Below are positions 21,601 to 33,644 of a stretch of 64,000 nucleotides of DNA, piece after piece. Every line of letters starts with the position of its first letter. Within the stretch, counting starts at the first letter, position 1. The notes beneath the pieces are model-generated. The model was not told the DNA's origin and did not search any database. It was given only the letters and a program-made list of their open reading frames with translations. Source of the stretch: Nemopilema nomurai (lineage: Eukaryota > Cnidaria > Scyphozoa > Rhizostomeae > Rhizostomatidae). A program made the position numbers and the translations under genes. The stretch covers positions 682,001 to 746,000 of the forward strand of contig ML133428.1 in the NCBI GenBank assembly GCA_003864495.1, in the 5' to 3' direction.

Positions 21601-24600
21601 GGTCGTGTTACTGGAATGTGCTGGATTTAAGTGAACATTTGCAGGCCATGTGCACAGAATGAAATTTAATCTTGCGAGTTTTGATTTACGATTGTACTTC
21701 GAAGAGGTGGCAACAGATAGGCTCATCGGATTGGGCCGTTTGGCAAGCAACTCGTTAAAGTCACTTGTTTTCAACATCAAGCAGCAGTTATATCGAGCGT
21801 GAAGCTGTAGCTTGAAGCAATTGACTGGCAGCCAGCACAGAATTGTGTTGTTTGCGGTTTCTCTAGCATAACAGATCGGTGCTTCTTGGGTTGGTTGGTG
21901 GAGGAAAGGGAATTTCACCAACTGCTACCATGATGCCGCCTAATTTTTGTAGGCCAGGAAAATTTTCGAAGAATCAGTAAGTCGACGCGAAGAGAACTTC
22001 ATAGAAGATTCTAGGAGACTGGTGTACTAGAGTTGTCATCGAGTAAGACTCGAAATAGATAGGATTGCAAATGGATGGTTACATTGACAAATCGTCACTG
22101 AGTGAGCCAGAAATGACGGGTAGTCCGCGAAAAGATACGAACAGTCCCAGGAAAATACGGGCGCTGCGTGCCAAAATGGAAACATGTAGAGCGTGCTTAG
22201 TCGGGTGTGCACGGGTAAGGGTGTTTGCTATATCCCTTGTTGTGATTTGCTAGTTGTGCCATTGCAAGACACTTCGCAGGGTGAAAGTCAGCCTGTGATA
22301 ATCATAATCATGATCATGAAAATTTCCCAATGTTTACTAGAACTGAACTAATTGCCAATAAGGTGCAAGTAAGAAAAATATTTATAGCATAAGCGGGCAG
22401 TATAACAAAGTTGCAATTGGCGTGTTTGAAAGTGAGAAAAGAAGGGGCTCAGAATTTGTCCATATATAGTTTTAAAAATTGAAAGTATGTTGCTGATAAC
22501 AATTCCGATCCTACAACATGGCAGTTTTTGTACTGCTTACACAACTACAGATCACGTTTGGAATAAGGGTCACTGTTCAATATATACTTACAGACGCGCT
22601 GTCACAGTTGCTCTGTCACAGAGGTCACGTGACTAGTATGTTGTCTGCAGAATTGACAACAGTGATAATGACAATTATAATTACAAACAACGTTTCGTTG
22701 CTATTATCAAAACTATAAGAATCATGATTCTAACGACAATCAAAATTTTGTAGCTATCCGTCTTCAATCATGATCTTCGTCAGAAGCCAACCAATAATCA
22801 CTCCTGACATTTTGAACGGCTTATGACTGGCCTATTTTGGCTTACTTGCCTTCGAAGACTTTGCGGTGAAACAGCTGCAGCAGGTAGGGCTTACCTGCGA
22901 ACAAGATATTTATCAGGGATAATATAATGACCCTTCATTTTGATCAGATACTCGATAAGACCCGGAGCTCTTCATACACTGGTGGCACTAATCTCTCATT
23001 CAATCTGTATATCAGATTTGGTTGTAACATTTCCAAGCCAGGCTGCCAACTGATTAAATATCCGTTGAGGTCAGTTACCTCCAGGCGGAACCGATTAGCT
23101 CTGTTAAAGTCAGCATCAGAATTACTTTGTAAGAAGCAACGCGTTGAAAAAATACACAGACCCGCTGGTAGAGACTAGATCGTGCCAACGGTGGTACGGT
23201 GCCAACCTGTCTGCTAGGATGTTGAAAGACGCTCAAATGCAAAGACTCCCAATTTGCAGCACTTTTAGAGCAACTATACACATACAAAACCAAAATCATA
23301 CAAAAAGTTTAAAGGCATATTTCGCATTGACAGTTGGCTAATAAAACATAATAAAACAAAGCGTTTGGAATTCCCTTGCTCCGTGACTTTTAAGTTGTAC
23401 TTAATTAATTTTTACCCTCGAAAACATGCTTTATACAATCCCTGTTAAGGATAGATAGGTTAACATTTAGTGCGAATTCGCAATTTCTGTTAATATTTTG
23501 TACATGTTGTTGAAAGAGATCACAGCTTTTCGTTGAACTGCCACTTTTGCAAACCTTTAGGACAGAGGCCATTTTTAGAAAAAGGCACGATTGCCCCCTT
23601 TGAAAGAAGGGGCGCTCGCCGTCCGCGCCCCCCTCTCCGACGTCCCTGGCTAAAGCATTCCTTGTCTAAAGCAAGTTTGATAGTTGCTACTTGGTACCTG
23701 AGCAAAAAGGCGTCTGTCCTAACATCCGCCCATAGCCGTGGTGTGTTTTTTGTCAAGGACGCGATCCATGGTTTGCAGATGACACCGGCAGCTGTCATTT
23801 TGTTGACCCGTCATCGAAATATATGTGCCCTGAAAGGCTGCCAAATTGCAATACCTGTATCAGCGGTTATTTGCATTTTGCAGACGGAAGCTTTGGAGAT
23901 CTTTGCAGCAGCTCTTCCATCGTTCTGAACTTTTTTCATTTGTTGCTGAAAGATGAAGGCAACTTTTAGGCAACTTGTCACCTGGATCGGTGCCTCTTCT
24001 AGGCCTCAACAATCGTATGACGTCAGAGCAAGATCGGACGTAAGAAGTGATGTGTTTTCTTGCGACAGTAGGCCATGTTGTTGCGGCTTGTGTTGTGGCC
24101 GTAGGGATCAATCTTTCAGAAGGATTCCCAGTTTGCGCGCGAGCATCTCAACACAAATGCCTATCTCCACTGCAATAATGTTAATGAGAACCAGCAGTGA
24201 ATGTAAACATGCACTGCTGTTGTCGCCAATGCTCGAAATGGCCTAACAACCAAATGAGTAGTCTTGTCAATCAGATGTGTGCAAGTATGCAACAGTAATT
24301 TCCTGTTGTCACTAGAAATGGTTTCTTTAATCGCGCTTTCGATTAGTTTTCGAAAGCGACTCGGTCGACCGATCAACTGTTACCAGGCAAGAAACAGAAC
24401 GGCTGCAGTTGGGTGTTTTGAATATGCAATGGGGTCTTTGGTGACTCAAGGTCGTGGTGATTCCTTTTTGTCTTTAATGCTACATTTAATTCTGCAGTGC
24501 TACTAAATAATATGCTATCGATTTCAGACAACAGATGGGGACACATCAAAGAAAAAGATAGCAAATATTGTCAATGAGATTCTCGCCACAGAAAAAGCGT

Positions 24601-27600
24601 AAGTTATCATTTCATATACTTTTGTTTTTTGGCGCGCAGATCTTTATTTACTAAAGCTTGTTTTATCAACAGCGTCTTATCTTTTTTCGTTATACTTTAA
24701 AAATGAGTCTTTGTGAGCTGATATGAAGAAAGCTTTTTCATATTCATTTATCCTGTCGGATTTTTCATGTCCGTGACATACACAGTGGAACGTTGCTCTT
24801 GAAGAAGTCTAATTATGGGGTATTTTTTGTTCGTTTGAATGCTATTTTTGAAAAGTAGAAGATGTTATGTGTTCTACAAGGCTACGCATTTGGCTGCTAA
24901 CGAGACATTTTAAAGCCTTAACGAAAAACATTGCATTGTTGCTTTTTCAAGCCATGGGCCTATTAGGTTATTTGAGCAATAGCGACAACGTCCAAAAAAT
25001 TCATTCCATTGTCGAGCTGTATTGAGATTCTACCACATGAAAGAGGCCAATTTGCTGAGTTGACCCAAGCTATTGAATAAGCAGCGGTTTTCTCTGATGG
25101 AACAGAGGCTAATGAGAAATATACAAATTTTGCTAAAAAGAAAATAATGGCTGGCGGTGGTTCATCCTCTCCGAAATTTGATGCTATGTTTTTGTTGGTT
25201 TTAATACAAATAGGAAAAAGTCGGTTTTAAAGAGCATTGAGTCAGCATGTCCATTTGCAGTAATCTAGCTAATGACTGTTTTGGTAGTTCTGCTAAGTAG
25301 TTTGTTATAAAAGCTTTCAGCTCAACAACTTTGAAAATCTCAGAAGAATTCGGATTAAAGATGATTTGGACTTATTTTTTCTAGGTATGCTAAAAGACTC
25401 CATCTGCTTGACAAGGTTTTTCAAGCGAGGCTTTTGAAAGAGGCCAAAGAGAACTCTGTTGTGCCTGAAAAAGTCGTCCAAGAAATATTCTCAAATCTAT
25501 CCTCGATACACACTTTCCACAGCACGATACTTCTTCCAGATTTGGAGAAGCGAATTATGAATTGGTATGTTCCTCTCCTCCATCTCATTCTCAAGTAATG
25601 AAGTAGCGATTTTTATATTTAAACCATTAAGTGTTAATATTCAAGTCAACTTGATTTGTTTGGCGATATCATTAGTGATTGGGTGCGGCCCTCATTTAGT
25701 AGTAGCCTCGTTTTGCGTGTGCGTATTCACTGAGTAACATTTTCGATGGCTAACAAAGGTTGTAGAAAAGTGTGTTAGCCGATATCTGGAACCTTCATGA
25801 AATTTCAGTTTGAATGAGGCCTTTCTTGACATCCCTGAGATTTGCTTGGTTTGACAGGAAAATTTCTGCATTATGGTTGTTTAACCTTCAACAAGGGACT
25901 AAAATTATATTGTATGCTAACATGATCTGAAAAGGCCAGTAAGTGTTTTAAGGAATAGAGATCCTAGCAGAAGAAGTCTCTAAACATGCGAAGTGAAAAG
26001 GACTAGCTCTGATGTAATCAGTTTCTGGTGCAACCTGCCACTGTTCGCTTTGCACTAAAAAATGCTCAACGAAGCAAAACTAAAATTATAGAAAGAAGGA
26101 ATTTACTTCATAGCTTTTAGCAAACCTTTTTTCAAGGGCGTGTGAAAATAAAGAATTAAAAAATGTGGCTTTGTTAAAGGCTTGTGTGTTTTCACTAGCT
26201 CTAATCTCTCTTTTGAAGGTTTCCTTAATAAATGTTCAAAGCCCAAACATTCTTTTGCAGGTCGTCTAATGAGAAGATTGGGGATATTTTCAAAACATTA
26301 GGACATTGCCTAAAGGTATTCTTCTTCTGAATCCGGCTTTCTGCAAGTCAGAATAAGATCTACATTTCTGTTGTAACTGCAGATGAAAAGATTGCTTCCT
26401 TGCGACAGTTTTATGCTTATTGTGTATTCTAACTTCATCATTGAGTTTCTGCATTCCGCTGAATTCCTCAATAGAAGTCTGCGGACAATTTGTTCTTCGT
26501 CCTCAGCAGACAAAACATTAGCAAGCTCATTAAATAGACGGCAGATGTTGGTCCTCTCTTTGTTCTGTTCACAGTTTTATTTACCTACCATATGTAGGCC
26601 GTACTCATCTTTGAAATCTTGTCCTGAAGTTGACATTTTCTCACGTCATTGTTATCAAAGGTGTGCCCACATTGCACAGCATTGCAATCGATTTTCCAGA
26701 TTTTCATTTTGGTGTGATTCGAGGCCATTTTCATAAACGCCTTCGCCCGGGGGATGTGATTGCTTTAGAAAAATTGGTTGTTTTCAAACAATAGTATGTT
26801 GCTCACAACAGTGGGAGTTTCTTCAATTTGTCATCTGACATCTTATGACATCTTGAATCCTTGGGTCTTACTTCCCTCTCTTGTTGCCTTTGAAAGAAAA
26901 GTGAAACACGATCTTCCCTCTGCAAAAATCAGTGAACTAACTGTTTCCAAACCATTTCCACATTTCTTCACGTTGTCCTGTCTTACATTATCTTTTTTCT
27001 AAAATGTTAGTGCAAAATTGAAGATTTTAAGCTCGCTTGTTCTCCGTTTCTACGGTCCTTGCAGTGTCTGTCTCGGCAAAGTGTTGAACATGCTTTCAAT
27101 GCGTTGAAGACGAGTTTCACTCAATTCGGTTCATGTAGCGTGGTCGTAGCTTTTATTTTGTGATGAAATGGCGATGAAGACTAAGAGAAAGGTTCTGAAC
27201 TGGTATTTTGATTTGAGAACCCGCACGGGCTATAAAAAAATTATTGAAACTAAGTCTGCCTTGGAAACCATTTCGCAAAAGTTGAAAGACAGAGATTGCA
27301 AAGAAAACATTGTCAATTCTTTGTAAGACATTGTAGATGTCATAAGCCTGCTCTTTTTAAAGATAATTTCAATGTGTTTAGGTTTTTTCATGTTCGTGTG
27401 ATTTTTTGATAAGCTAAATCGAATTTTGGCCGTTCCATTCCTTCAAATAGCAGTCACGATCGCCTTGAATCTGCAGCCAAAGTAACGTCTGCTCTTTGCT
27501 TTGTAGTTATACACAGACTACGTGAAGAACTTCGAGCATGCCACAAACACATTGACGCAGTGGATGAAGAAGTCGCCTAAGTTTGCATCAGTTATTGAAG

Positions 27601-30600
27601 AACTGCAGGTGATTTGGCCACTGTTGTTTTGATCATTGGGCACCTTCAGCTGTTAACATGCTTAAAAATGGTCTTGAATAGATCCCAGAATAACGCGAAA
27701 GATATCTTTGCCATTATTAAACTGTTTCGTTCTTAAGGTCCTCTTCGTGACCTTCTGTTCCGGTATTTATCGGGTACTGTGTTTTTGCATATCTCTAGGT
27801 CACCCATTTCTCATTGTTAAAACTCTTTGTAACCCCTTTACCAGGGAAACCGCCCATGGGCTGCTCGACCCAGAGACAAAATGCACATAACCACGGTGTT
27901 TTAACTGGCTGCACGAATCCCCGTTCGAGTTTTATTGAACGAGTCTTGCGAACGCATATCTAAAAGCTCCTTCTCAAGTTGTCGAGGAATCAAAATATGG
28001 TGGTGCGTCACGTTTTCCAGAGAACCGTGATTGTAAAGCTCTTCTTGATTCTTGGTTCGAGGTTTTTTGAACGTCGTAGCCGTGAATTTTATATGAACCA
28101 AGAAAGAATTAGTGCTAAATAGAAGATTCACACAGCAGCCGATCAATACTTTTACGCCACATTTGTACGTTGTCTCTTTTAGAAACTTCCCGATTGTGAG
28201 AACCTCACCCTACAACACCACATGTTGGAACCAATTCAGCGAGTTCCAAGATATAAGCTACTTCTTCAAGGTAAGCTGCAGCGGAAAAAGTCTGTTTGAG
28301 AAGGTCTTTAATTATAAACGACGTTTTGACGATAGAAGAACTTGTGCGTTTTGATGAGTTGAAATTCTCCACCTTGCGGCATGCGTACAACAAGGAAAAG
28401 ACAATGTGTCCCTAGCTTAAGCGAGCTACTTTGTCCTTTTATGCCGAGGCTGCTTCTTCTATGAGGACAACCTGGTTTTTATATTCACCACAAAGCCGCT
28501 TACTGGCCATCCGTAGAAATTGATTTTGTTTAACGTTTCACGTATTTGTTCTTGTTAGGATGACCATCAATTATATATATATATCTGTCATTTTGCTAGA
28601 CGCAGGTTTCTTGTGGTTGCTGACTCAACGCCCTGTTTAGAAAATCCTTCTAGAGATGTTTCTGCGTCTCCTATTTTCCATACGTTTTAAAAATAATGAG
28701 ACTGTCAGTGACAGCCTTTCTAAGCATTGAACAAAAAGGAAGTTTTGATGGGTTTGGAAAACAACTGATCAGTTTTTTGTAGATAAATATTTCATCAAAA
28801 TAAGTATGTTATTGCTAATTAATAAGTAAATTTAGTCATGTGATCCATCTGTTCAAGGTATGACAACTTTAGTGCATTCCTCTTATACACCCTTAACTAC
28901 AGTCGTAACCTTTTTAGATGAAGTTTTAAAGAGACCTTCACTGACCTATAGGCTGTAGATGTACCTTGAATATCTAAGAGTAGTGAGTAGTGTCCTTGCT
29001 CGGAGAAATACAGAACGTCCTAGCATGTATTTACTATAGCTCTTGCTTCTTAATCAAACGAGGCATTTCCCCTTGAAAGCTGCAGTTTTATTCGACTCAC
29101 GACCGAGAGATTACAAATATGTAAACAGTCGCTTGATATGTCTTTGCATCTTGCCTTAAAAAATTATCTTTTTTGCATATGCGCCGATTTCTTATCCTCT
29201 TGTTTTTCCTAATCAGATTATTTGAAGAAACTACCAAAGGAATCCCCCGATCGAGCCGAAGCGGAAGGTAAACGCATCCACGTATCACGTGCATATTTTA
29301 TATTGGGGAGCTCCTGGGTCATTGTAGCTGGTAAAATGTTTTAACGAACGAACCCCCTTTCCCGAGGGGTAAATGGTTAATGGTGCAGGCGGGGGTGGGG
29401 CTATCAGCAATGGTAACATCCAAATGGTGGTTAAAACGGTTCCACCTTTGCGTCTTTAGCTAGTTAACAGCATTAAAATGCCAATATTTGAGTCAGGGCC
29501 ATAATCTTAAGATATTTTAATTTCTATCATCAAGTTTATGGTGTAATATTGGGGGTGACAATGACACTTTGTCTTTTTAGAATCTTTGGTCGTTATTTCG
29601 GAGGCTGCAAATCATTCAAACAACAGTATGAAGGAAATGGTGGGTTTTGAAAGTGCTCATTACTTCCGCACGTCATGCCTACTAACTGCCCTTGAATGCC
29701 CGCGAATCGCTAGCCACGCAATGCTTACTTTTATTGCGATTACATGGCTGCTTTGTTAACGCATAACTGTGTCAATAAAGTTGTTTTTATGCAGAAAGGA
29801 GAGTAGCATTCTATTAAGGCTGGCTGCATATCCCACACCCCACTTTTCTCTTGATTAACGATTATTCAATGCCCAATTATCGAATGTTAGGAATCATACT
29901 TGCGGAAGCTGCTATCTTTTGCCAATGCGTTCTCCTACGGCTTCTTAAGCAATCAGATTCTTCAAGTATTAAATACCAATTCAGTATAATCAGGTTGGGA
30001 TCATACATGGTAACAGCCTTTTTTGCTTTAGGACAAATTCAAAAAGCTGGTTGAAATCGAAGAGAGAATAGTTGAAGGTTTACGAGGCGAAAGCTTGGCG
30101 ACAGCAAGCAGGGTACGTCTTCAGCTACCTTTCTCAGTTAAGTTGTTTTTTAGAGTGTTAGATATATATTTTATCTAGAATTTGTTGCCATGTTAAACAA
30201 CTATTCCTCTGCAAATGGAGATTTCGGATTAATGTTATTAGAACTATTGGTAGCATTCTTCGATCTGAGGTTAACATTTATTCCCGCGTATCATTTGATT
30301 TTGATGTGAAAGAACGACCTAATATCGTGTCCAAGCAAAACTGGGAAATTTGAGATTCTAAATAAGCAATATGTTTTGTAAGGTTGATTATAACTAAATA
30401 TCTTTATTTTTTAAGAGGTGTTTGCATCATCATTTAAGAATCTCCATGTACCCTACATTGTGAAGGGTGTAAAAGCTGAGTGTATTTTCAATGGCCCATT
30501 CAATTTTCGCAGGTTTTTGTCAAAGAAGGAGAACTGGTGAAAATTGCAGCAAGGAGTGACCAAAAGCAAGCACGGACACTTTTACTGGTGAGGCATTCGA

Positions 30601-33600
30601 CAATGGCATTTGCATCGTAAATTTTCACCATTAATTTGGAGATAAAACGCTCTTCGTTTTTGTTGGACCATGTTGTTGTCACTCGAGTATGTCAGAGTGT
30701 GACAGTGGCTCTAACTCTTTGTAAATGGGGATTGTTTTTGACAATTGAATTGGCCGCCAATGTAAGCCTGTTAGCGGGGTTTTGTAGCACGATGTTCACT
30801 ATGAGAATGATAGGCACTTTTCAAGGACAGTTGCTAATTGTCATCCAGCATATCAGCTGTATTTGTTGAACTGGGCTGTCTAAACCGGGTCGCCAGTGAA
30901 ACCGATCTGTCCTCTACCATATCCTATGCAATTTCCCGACTGTCATAAGGGCTCGGACGAGAGCTAAAGGCTAAAAAGCTTAAAAAACCTAAATGTAGAG
31001 TGCTGAGTTTGTTGCTTTTCCAATGAACTGAATTTGTTTTGTACGTTAAAAAGGTTCGTGAATTACCTAGAACAATAATATGCTTTCGAGTGTATTTACC
31101 TTAAGTTGCATTTCATGGAATCTCGATGCTAAGCTTCCCAAAATTTATTCAGCCTATTTGTTTTCATGCAGTTTAATGATCTGGTTTTGTGCTGTAACAA
31201 AATTCCGGCGACCGGGAAGCTAAAAGTGCGTCAGATGATGGAAATACCCGGAATGTCAGTGCAAGATGGCGACGAAGTCGATCTTGGTGATATTAATACG
31301 TTTAGAATTCGAAGCCGACAGCGAGTATTGGATTTAGCAGCTTCGAGTGCGGAAGAAAAACGTGAATGGATAGAGTCTATATCTAGAGTTATGGAAGAAT
31401 ATGAAGCAAAGCGAGGCAGCTTGCTGAAACAGTATATGGAGGAGGAAGCCCAAAAAGAATCGTTCAAAGGGACTGGAAGCCTGAAAGTTGGAGATTCGGC
31501 GCCCCTTTGGGTGAAGGACGAGGAAGTTACAATGTGCATGCTGTGTGCAGTTCGGTTTTCATTGCTGAGTAGGCGGCATCATTGCAGAGCGTGCGGACGG
31601 GTACGTAGGTGGAGTTTGACGTGGAACGAATGTGCACCCTTCACTGTTGAATGTATCATTTCCTCGGCCATGTCTAGGTCTAGACACAATCGATTAGCGA
31701 ATGGGCTCTAAACCCTGACCATCTTAGGTCTGAAGGATTGCTTTCATAATTAAATCTCGTAGGTCGGAGCTTTCTTTATCACTTTGTTGGTTCATCATGT
31801 GCTTCCAATTCAAAAGAAAATAGGAGAAAAGGACATCATACCCAGCTTAGTAAACTTAAATGTCAACTGTGGCAATGTTTGCCACGTTACTTTCCATCCG
31901 CACATCGGTGTAATGTTCCTATTGCCATTGCGTTTTAGCTACTGTTGCCACTGAACAGTGTCGCATAAAAAGCTTTGTTACTGCTTCCCAAGACTATTTG
32001 AAAAGCAACGTTATTCTTCTGGGAACCCACTCTAACAATATAACCTCTTATTTGGACTTGGTCTCTGGAATCATCTTCTTTCTTCCAGATCGTGTGTGAT
32101 AATTGCTCAAAGTTTAGGGCTCAGCTGGCCTACATGAACAACACTATCAAGCGAGTGTGCTATGTGTGCAATGTGAAGTTGAATGCGGGCAAGTTGCAAG
32201 AAACAGACTCGTTTATACAAAAAAGCTTTACACTAGCACAAGTGAACAGAGACCCAAAACGGCGCCGCTCAACCATGGTCAGTGAAGTTCAAGGAGAATT
32301 GCACTGGAAGCCCCACGGAAAGGGGTGGGCAAAAGGGTATTTCAGTATATCAGATATGGTTTTGTACGTACAGAAAGGTAAAAAGGTAAGAGATTGCTCA
32401 ATCTATTACTTAATTATCTCATTTTCATTATCCAATCTATTATCTATTACTTTCTGTCACTGCTTAATTTTAAGTATTTCATGATCAACAAATGAATTTA
32501 AAGGAAAGAAAAGGATAACACCTTATCATAAGAGAAAGTGTTTGAAAATGAAAGATTTTTTGCCAACTGTGATACAAAGAGTAACAAATGAAATGGAAAT
32601 CATGAAAGGGGAGAAGACAATGGAAATAGAACAGTATATTAACTCTATGTTTTCAGGGTCATATTGCCTCCTATGATTGACATGAAAATGAAACCAAATG
32701 TCTAAGGTACTGTCTTCCATCAAACATTTGACAATAAGGGAGCCTGAAAGGTGTTTGTTATTCTATTTAGGATCCAAAAGCACAGATGACAATTGCATTA
32801 CCTGGATATGCAATAACAAGACCATGCCCTGTAAGTATTGTTAGAAATTTAAGTAGGGAAAAATTGACCAGGGAATATTGATCAAACCTGGCATAGTTGA
32901 TATCAAAGTTATTTATTTTATGGGTTAATGGAAAAGTGAAAGCAATATTTTAATCCATTGATATGCACTAACCATGCCATCAAAAAAGAGTTTTCTGCTG
33001 TATTGTGTTTTTCAAATTTTTGATGCATAAGAGCTTTTATGGCCCTCACCTCAAAAACAATGCTAGCAGCAAAGTACAGCATCCAGTCAATTAAGGGAAG
33101 AAGAAACATATGTCAAAAGGTGAAAATGTTTACAAAATATTACTTCATTGATGGCCAAGAGCCCTTAGTTAGTTGCTGTTATGTGATGAAATGCTTAACA
33201 TCTTGTTCATTCTTTATGCAAAATGACTTCATCTCTTACAAGTTGTAATCTCTTGAATCATAGGAAGATGACATCGATGAGGCAAAATATCCTAATGCTT
33301 TTAAACTCCATTCTGGAAATAAGAAAGAGTTGACATATTTTTTCCAAGCAGATAATGAAGTTATGATGCAAAGGTAAAGCATAAGTTTTGATTATATTGA
33401 TTCATATTACAAAAATACTAGATCAAGATGACACATACTAGAACTCATTTCATCAATTATACTGGATGTGGAGTTTGAATTGTCATGTATCCTCAGATGA
33501 TGCTCAACCTGACATGTCATCAAACACTCAGAAGATGGAGCTTGCACGTCTGTGATCTTTTGTCTCTCTTTTTGCAGATGGATTGATGTCATAAAGTACT

Positions 33601-33644
33601 CAATAAAGGCTGAAAAACCACCACAGAATTATAAAACACTGTAA
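16885..33644 (+). CDS. FGD-type Rho guanine nucleotide exchange factor (gene 1), DH-PH-FYVE-PH
   Basis: Coding exons, with all phases consistent: 16885-18624, 24528-24598, 25385-25564, 26261-26315, 27507-27608, 28183-28270, 29217-29267, 29581-29639, 30032-30112, 30513-30587, 31172-31600, 32089-32385, 32771-32830, 33264-33373 and 33578-33644 (TAA 33642-33644). The product is 1,154 aa from the first ATG, or 1,126 aa from the ATG at 16969. Order: disordered acidic/proline-rich N-terminus, DH, PH1, FYVE finger, PH2. This is the faciogenital-dysplasia (FGD) arrangement. Family members load GTP onto Cdc42 or related Rho GTPases and drive actin remodelling, with FYVE binding PI3P on endosomal membranes. 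A longer N-terminus recalls FGD5/FGD6, but no orthology is claimed. A second FGD gene follows 5 kb downstream on the same strand. Two further candidate first exons exist (19498 and 22071). Confidence 0.88.
19498..19638 (+). CDS. Candidate alternative first exon of gene 1 (47 codons)
   Basis: From ATG 19498 (CATTATGG context; in-frame TGA at 19483-19485) the frame encodes a strongly acidic peptide: [18 protein letters not shown], then [15 protein letters not shown]. It ends at a phase-0 donor GTT/GTAAGT at 19639. It joins in frame to the DH exon at 24528, which would give about 621 aa lacking the long N-terminus. No convincing phase-0 acceptor lies in front, so a separate promoter is favoured over an internal exon. 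The WDEFDE core resembles the last residues of the long first exon (WDSDEFDEF). Confidence 0.55.
20387..20428 (+). repeat. Perfect 21-bp tandem duplication
   Basis: TGGGGAGGGGCCATTTGGCT plus A occurs twice head to tail (20387-20407 and 20408-20428), followed by a partial third start. It lies in the intron between candidate first exons of gene 1. Confidence 0.85.
22071..22214 (+). CDS. Candidate second alternative first exon of gene 1 (48 codons)
   Basis: ATG 22071 follows an in-frame TAG at 22056-22058. It opens a frame reading [20 protein letters not shown], then a basic/serine stretch ([15 protein letters not shown]) and a cysteine pair ([10 protein letters not shown]). It closes at a good phase-0 donor CGG/GTAAGG at 22215. 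Like the other two candidate starts, it fits in frame onto the exon at 24528. The product would be about 622 aa with a serine/proline-rich head that could be phosphorylated. It could also be an unrelated short ORF; the donor and phase are the main support. Confidence 0.45.
24528..30112 (+). CDS. Gene 1 DH (Dbl-homology) domain exons
   Basis: Eight exons encode 229 residues: 24528-24598, 25385-25564, 26261-26315, 27507-27608, 28183-28270, 29217-29267, 29581-29639, 30032-30112. The CR1 helix is [19 protein letters not shown], with the conserved Glu that contacts switch I of the GTPase in the family. The middle helices include [32 protein letters not shown] and FASVIEELQ. The CR3 helix is [20 protein letters not shown], the canonical DH signature. 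The domain ends [14 protein letters not shown]. All boundaries are GT-AG and phase-consistent. This is the catalytic exchange domain and looks intact. Confidence 0.9.
26316..27506. other. Intron of gene 1 with coding-like debris on both strands
   Basis: On the minus strand, 26540-26310 reads through with a plausible helical composition ([18 protein letters not shown]). On the plus strand, about 27168-27327 reads a 50-codon basic ORF ([19 protein letters not shown]). Neither was recognised; they may be remnants of a transposon or of a processed pseudogene, or chance. Confidence 0.25.
30513..31600 (+). CDS. Gene 1 PH1 and first half of the FYVE finger
   Basis: Exon 30513-30587 begins the first PH domain ([15 protein letters not shown]). 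Exon 31172-31600 (143 codons) completes it (LFNDLVLCC ... [20 protein letters not shown], with the invariant PH tryptophan). The same exon runs on into the FYVE finger: WVKD (the WxxD motif), CMLC, then the basic PI3P-binding motif RRHHCRACG. It ends at CGG/GTACG, between the second and third zinc-ligand pairs. In gene 2 the stretch matching this single 429-nt exon is split over five exons totalling 420 nt. Confidence 0.9.
32089..33644 (+). CDS. Gene 1 FYVE second half and C-terminal PH2
   Basis: Exon 32089-32385 completes the FYVE finger (IVCDNCS, then KRVCYVC, the conserved RVC motif; eight cysteines in all) and runs on into PH2 ([20 protein letters not shown]). Exons 32771-32830, 33264-33373 and 33578-33644 finish PH2 ([33 protein letters not shown] with the C-terminal tryptophan). 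The protein ends at TAA 33642-33644. No AATAAA was found close behind the stop. Confidence 0.9.

Noticed and set aside
21517..21921. 134-codon minus-strand ORF in gene 1 intron DNA
   Set aside because: No similarity recognised, no start or splice context, and composition like the flanks.
23533..23928. 131-codon plus-strand ORF with a G/C-rich start ([13 protein letters not shown])
   Set aside because: It lies within an intron, has no splice fit to neighbouring exons and no recognised family; the C-rich block is probably repeat-derived.
24900..25220. Coding-like words in one frame ([16 protein letters not shown]) in the intron before the second DH exon
   Set aside because: Short, interrupted by stops and unrecognised; not distinguishable from chance.
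31601..31711. Read-through of the PH-FYVE exon to a stop at 31709
   Set aside because: It would cut the FYVE finger after four zinc ligands; the donor GTACG and the next exon IVCDNC restore all eight.
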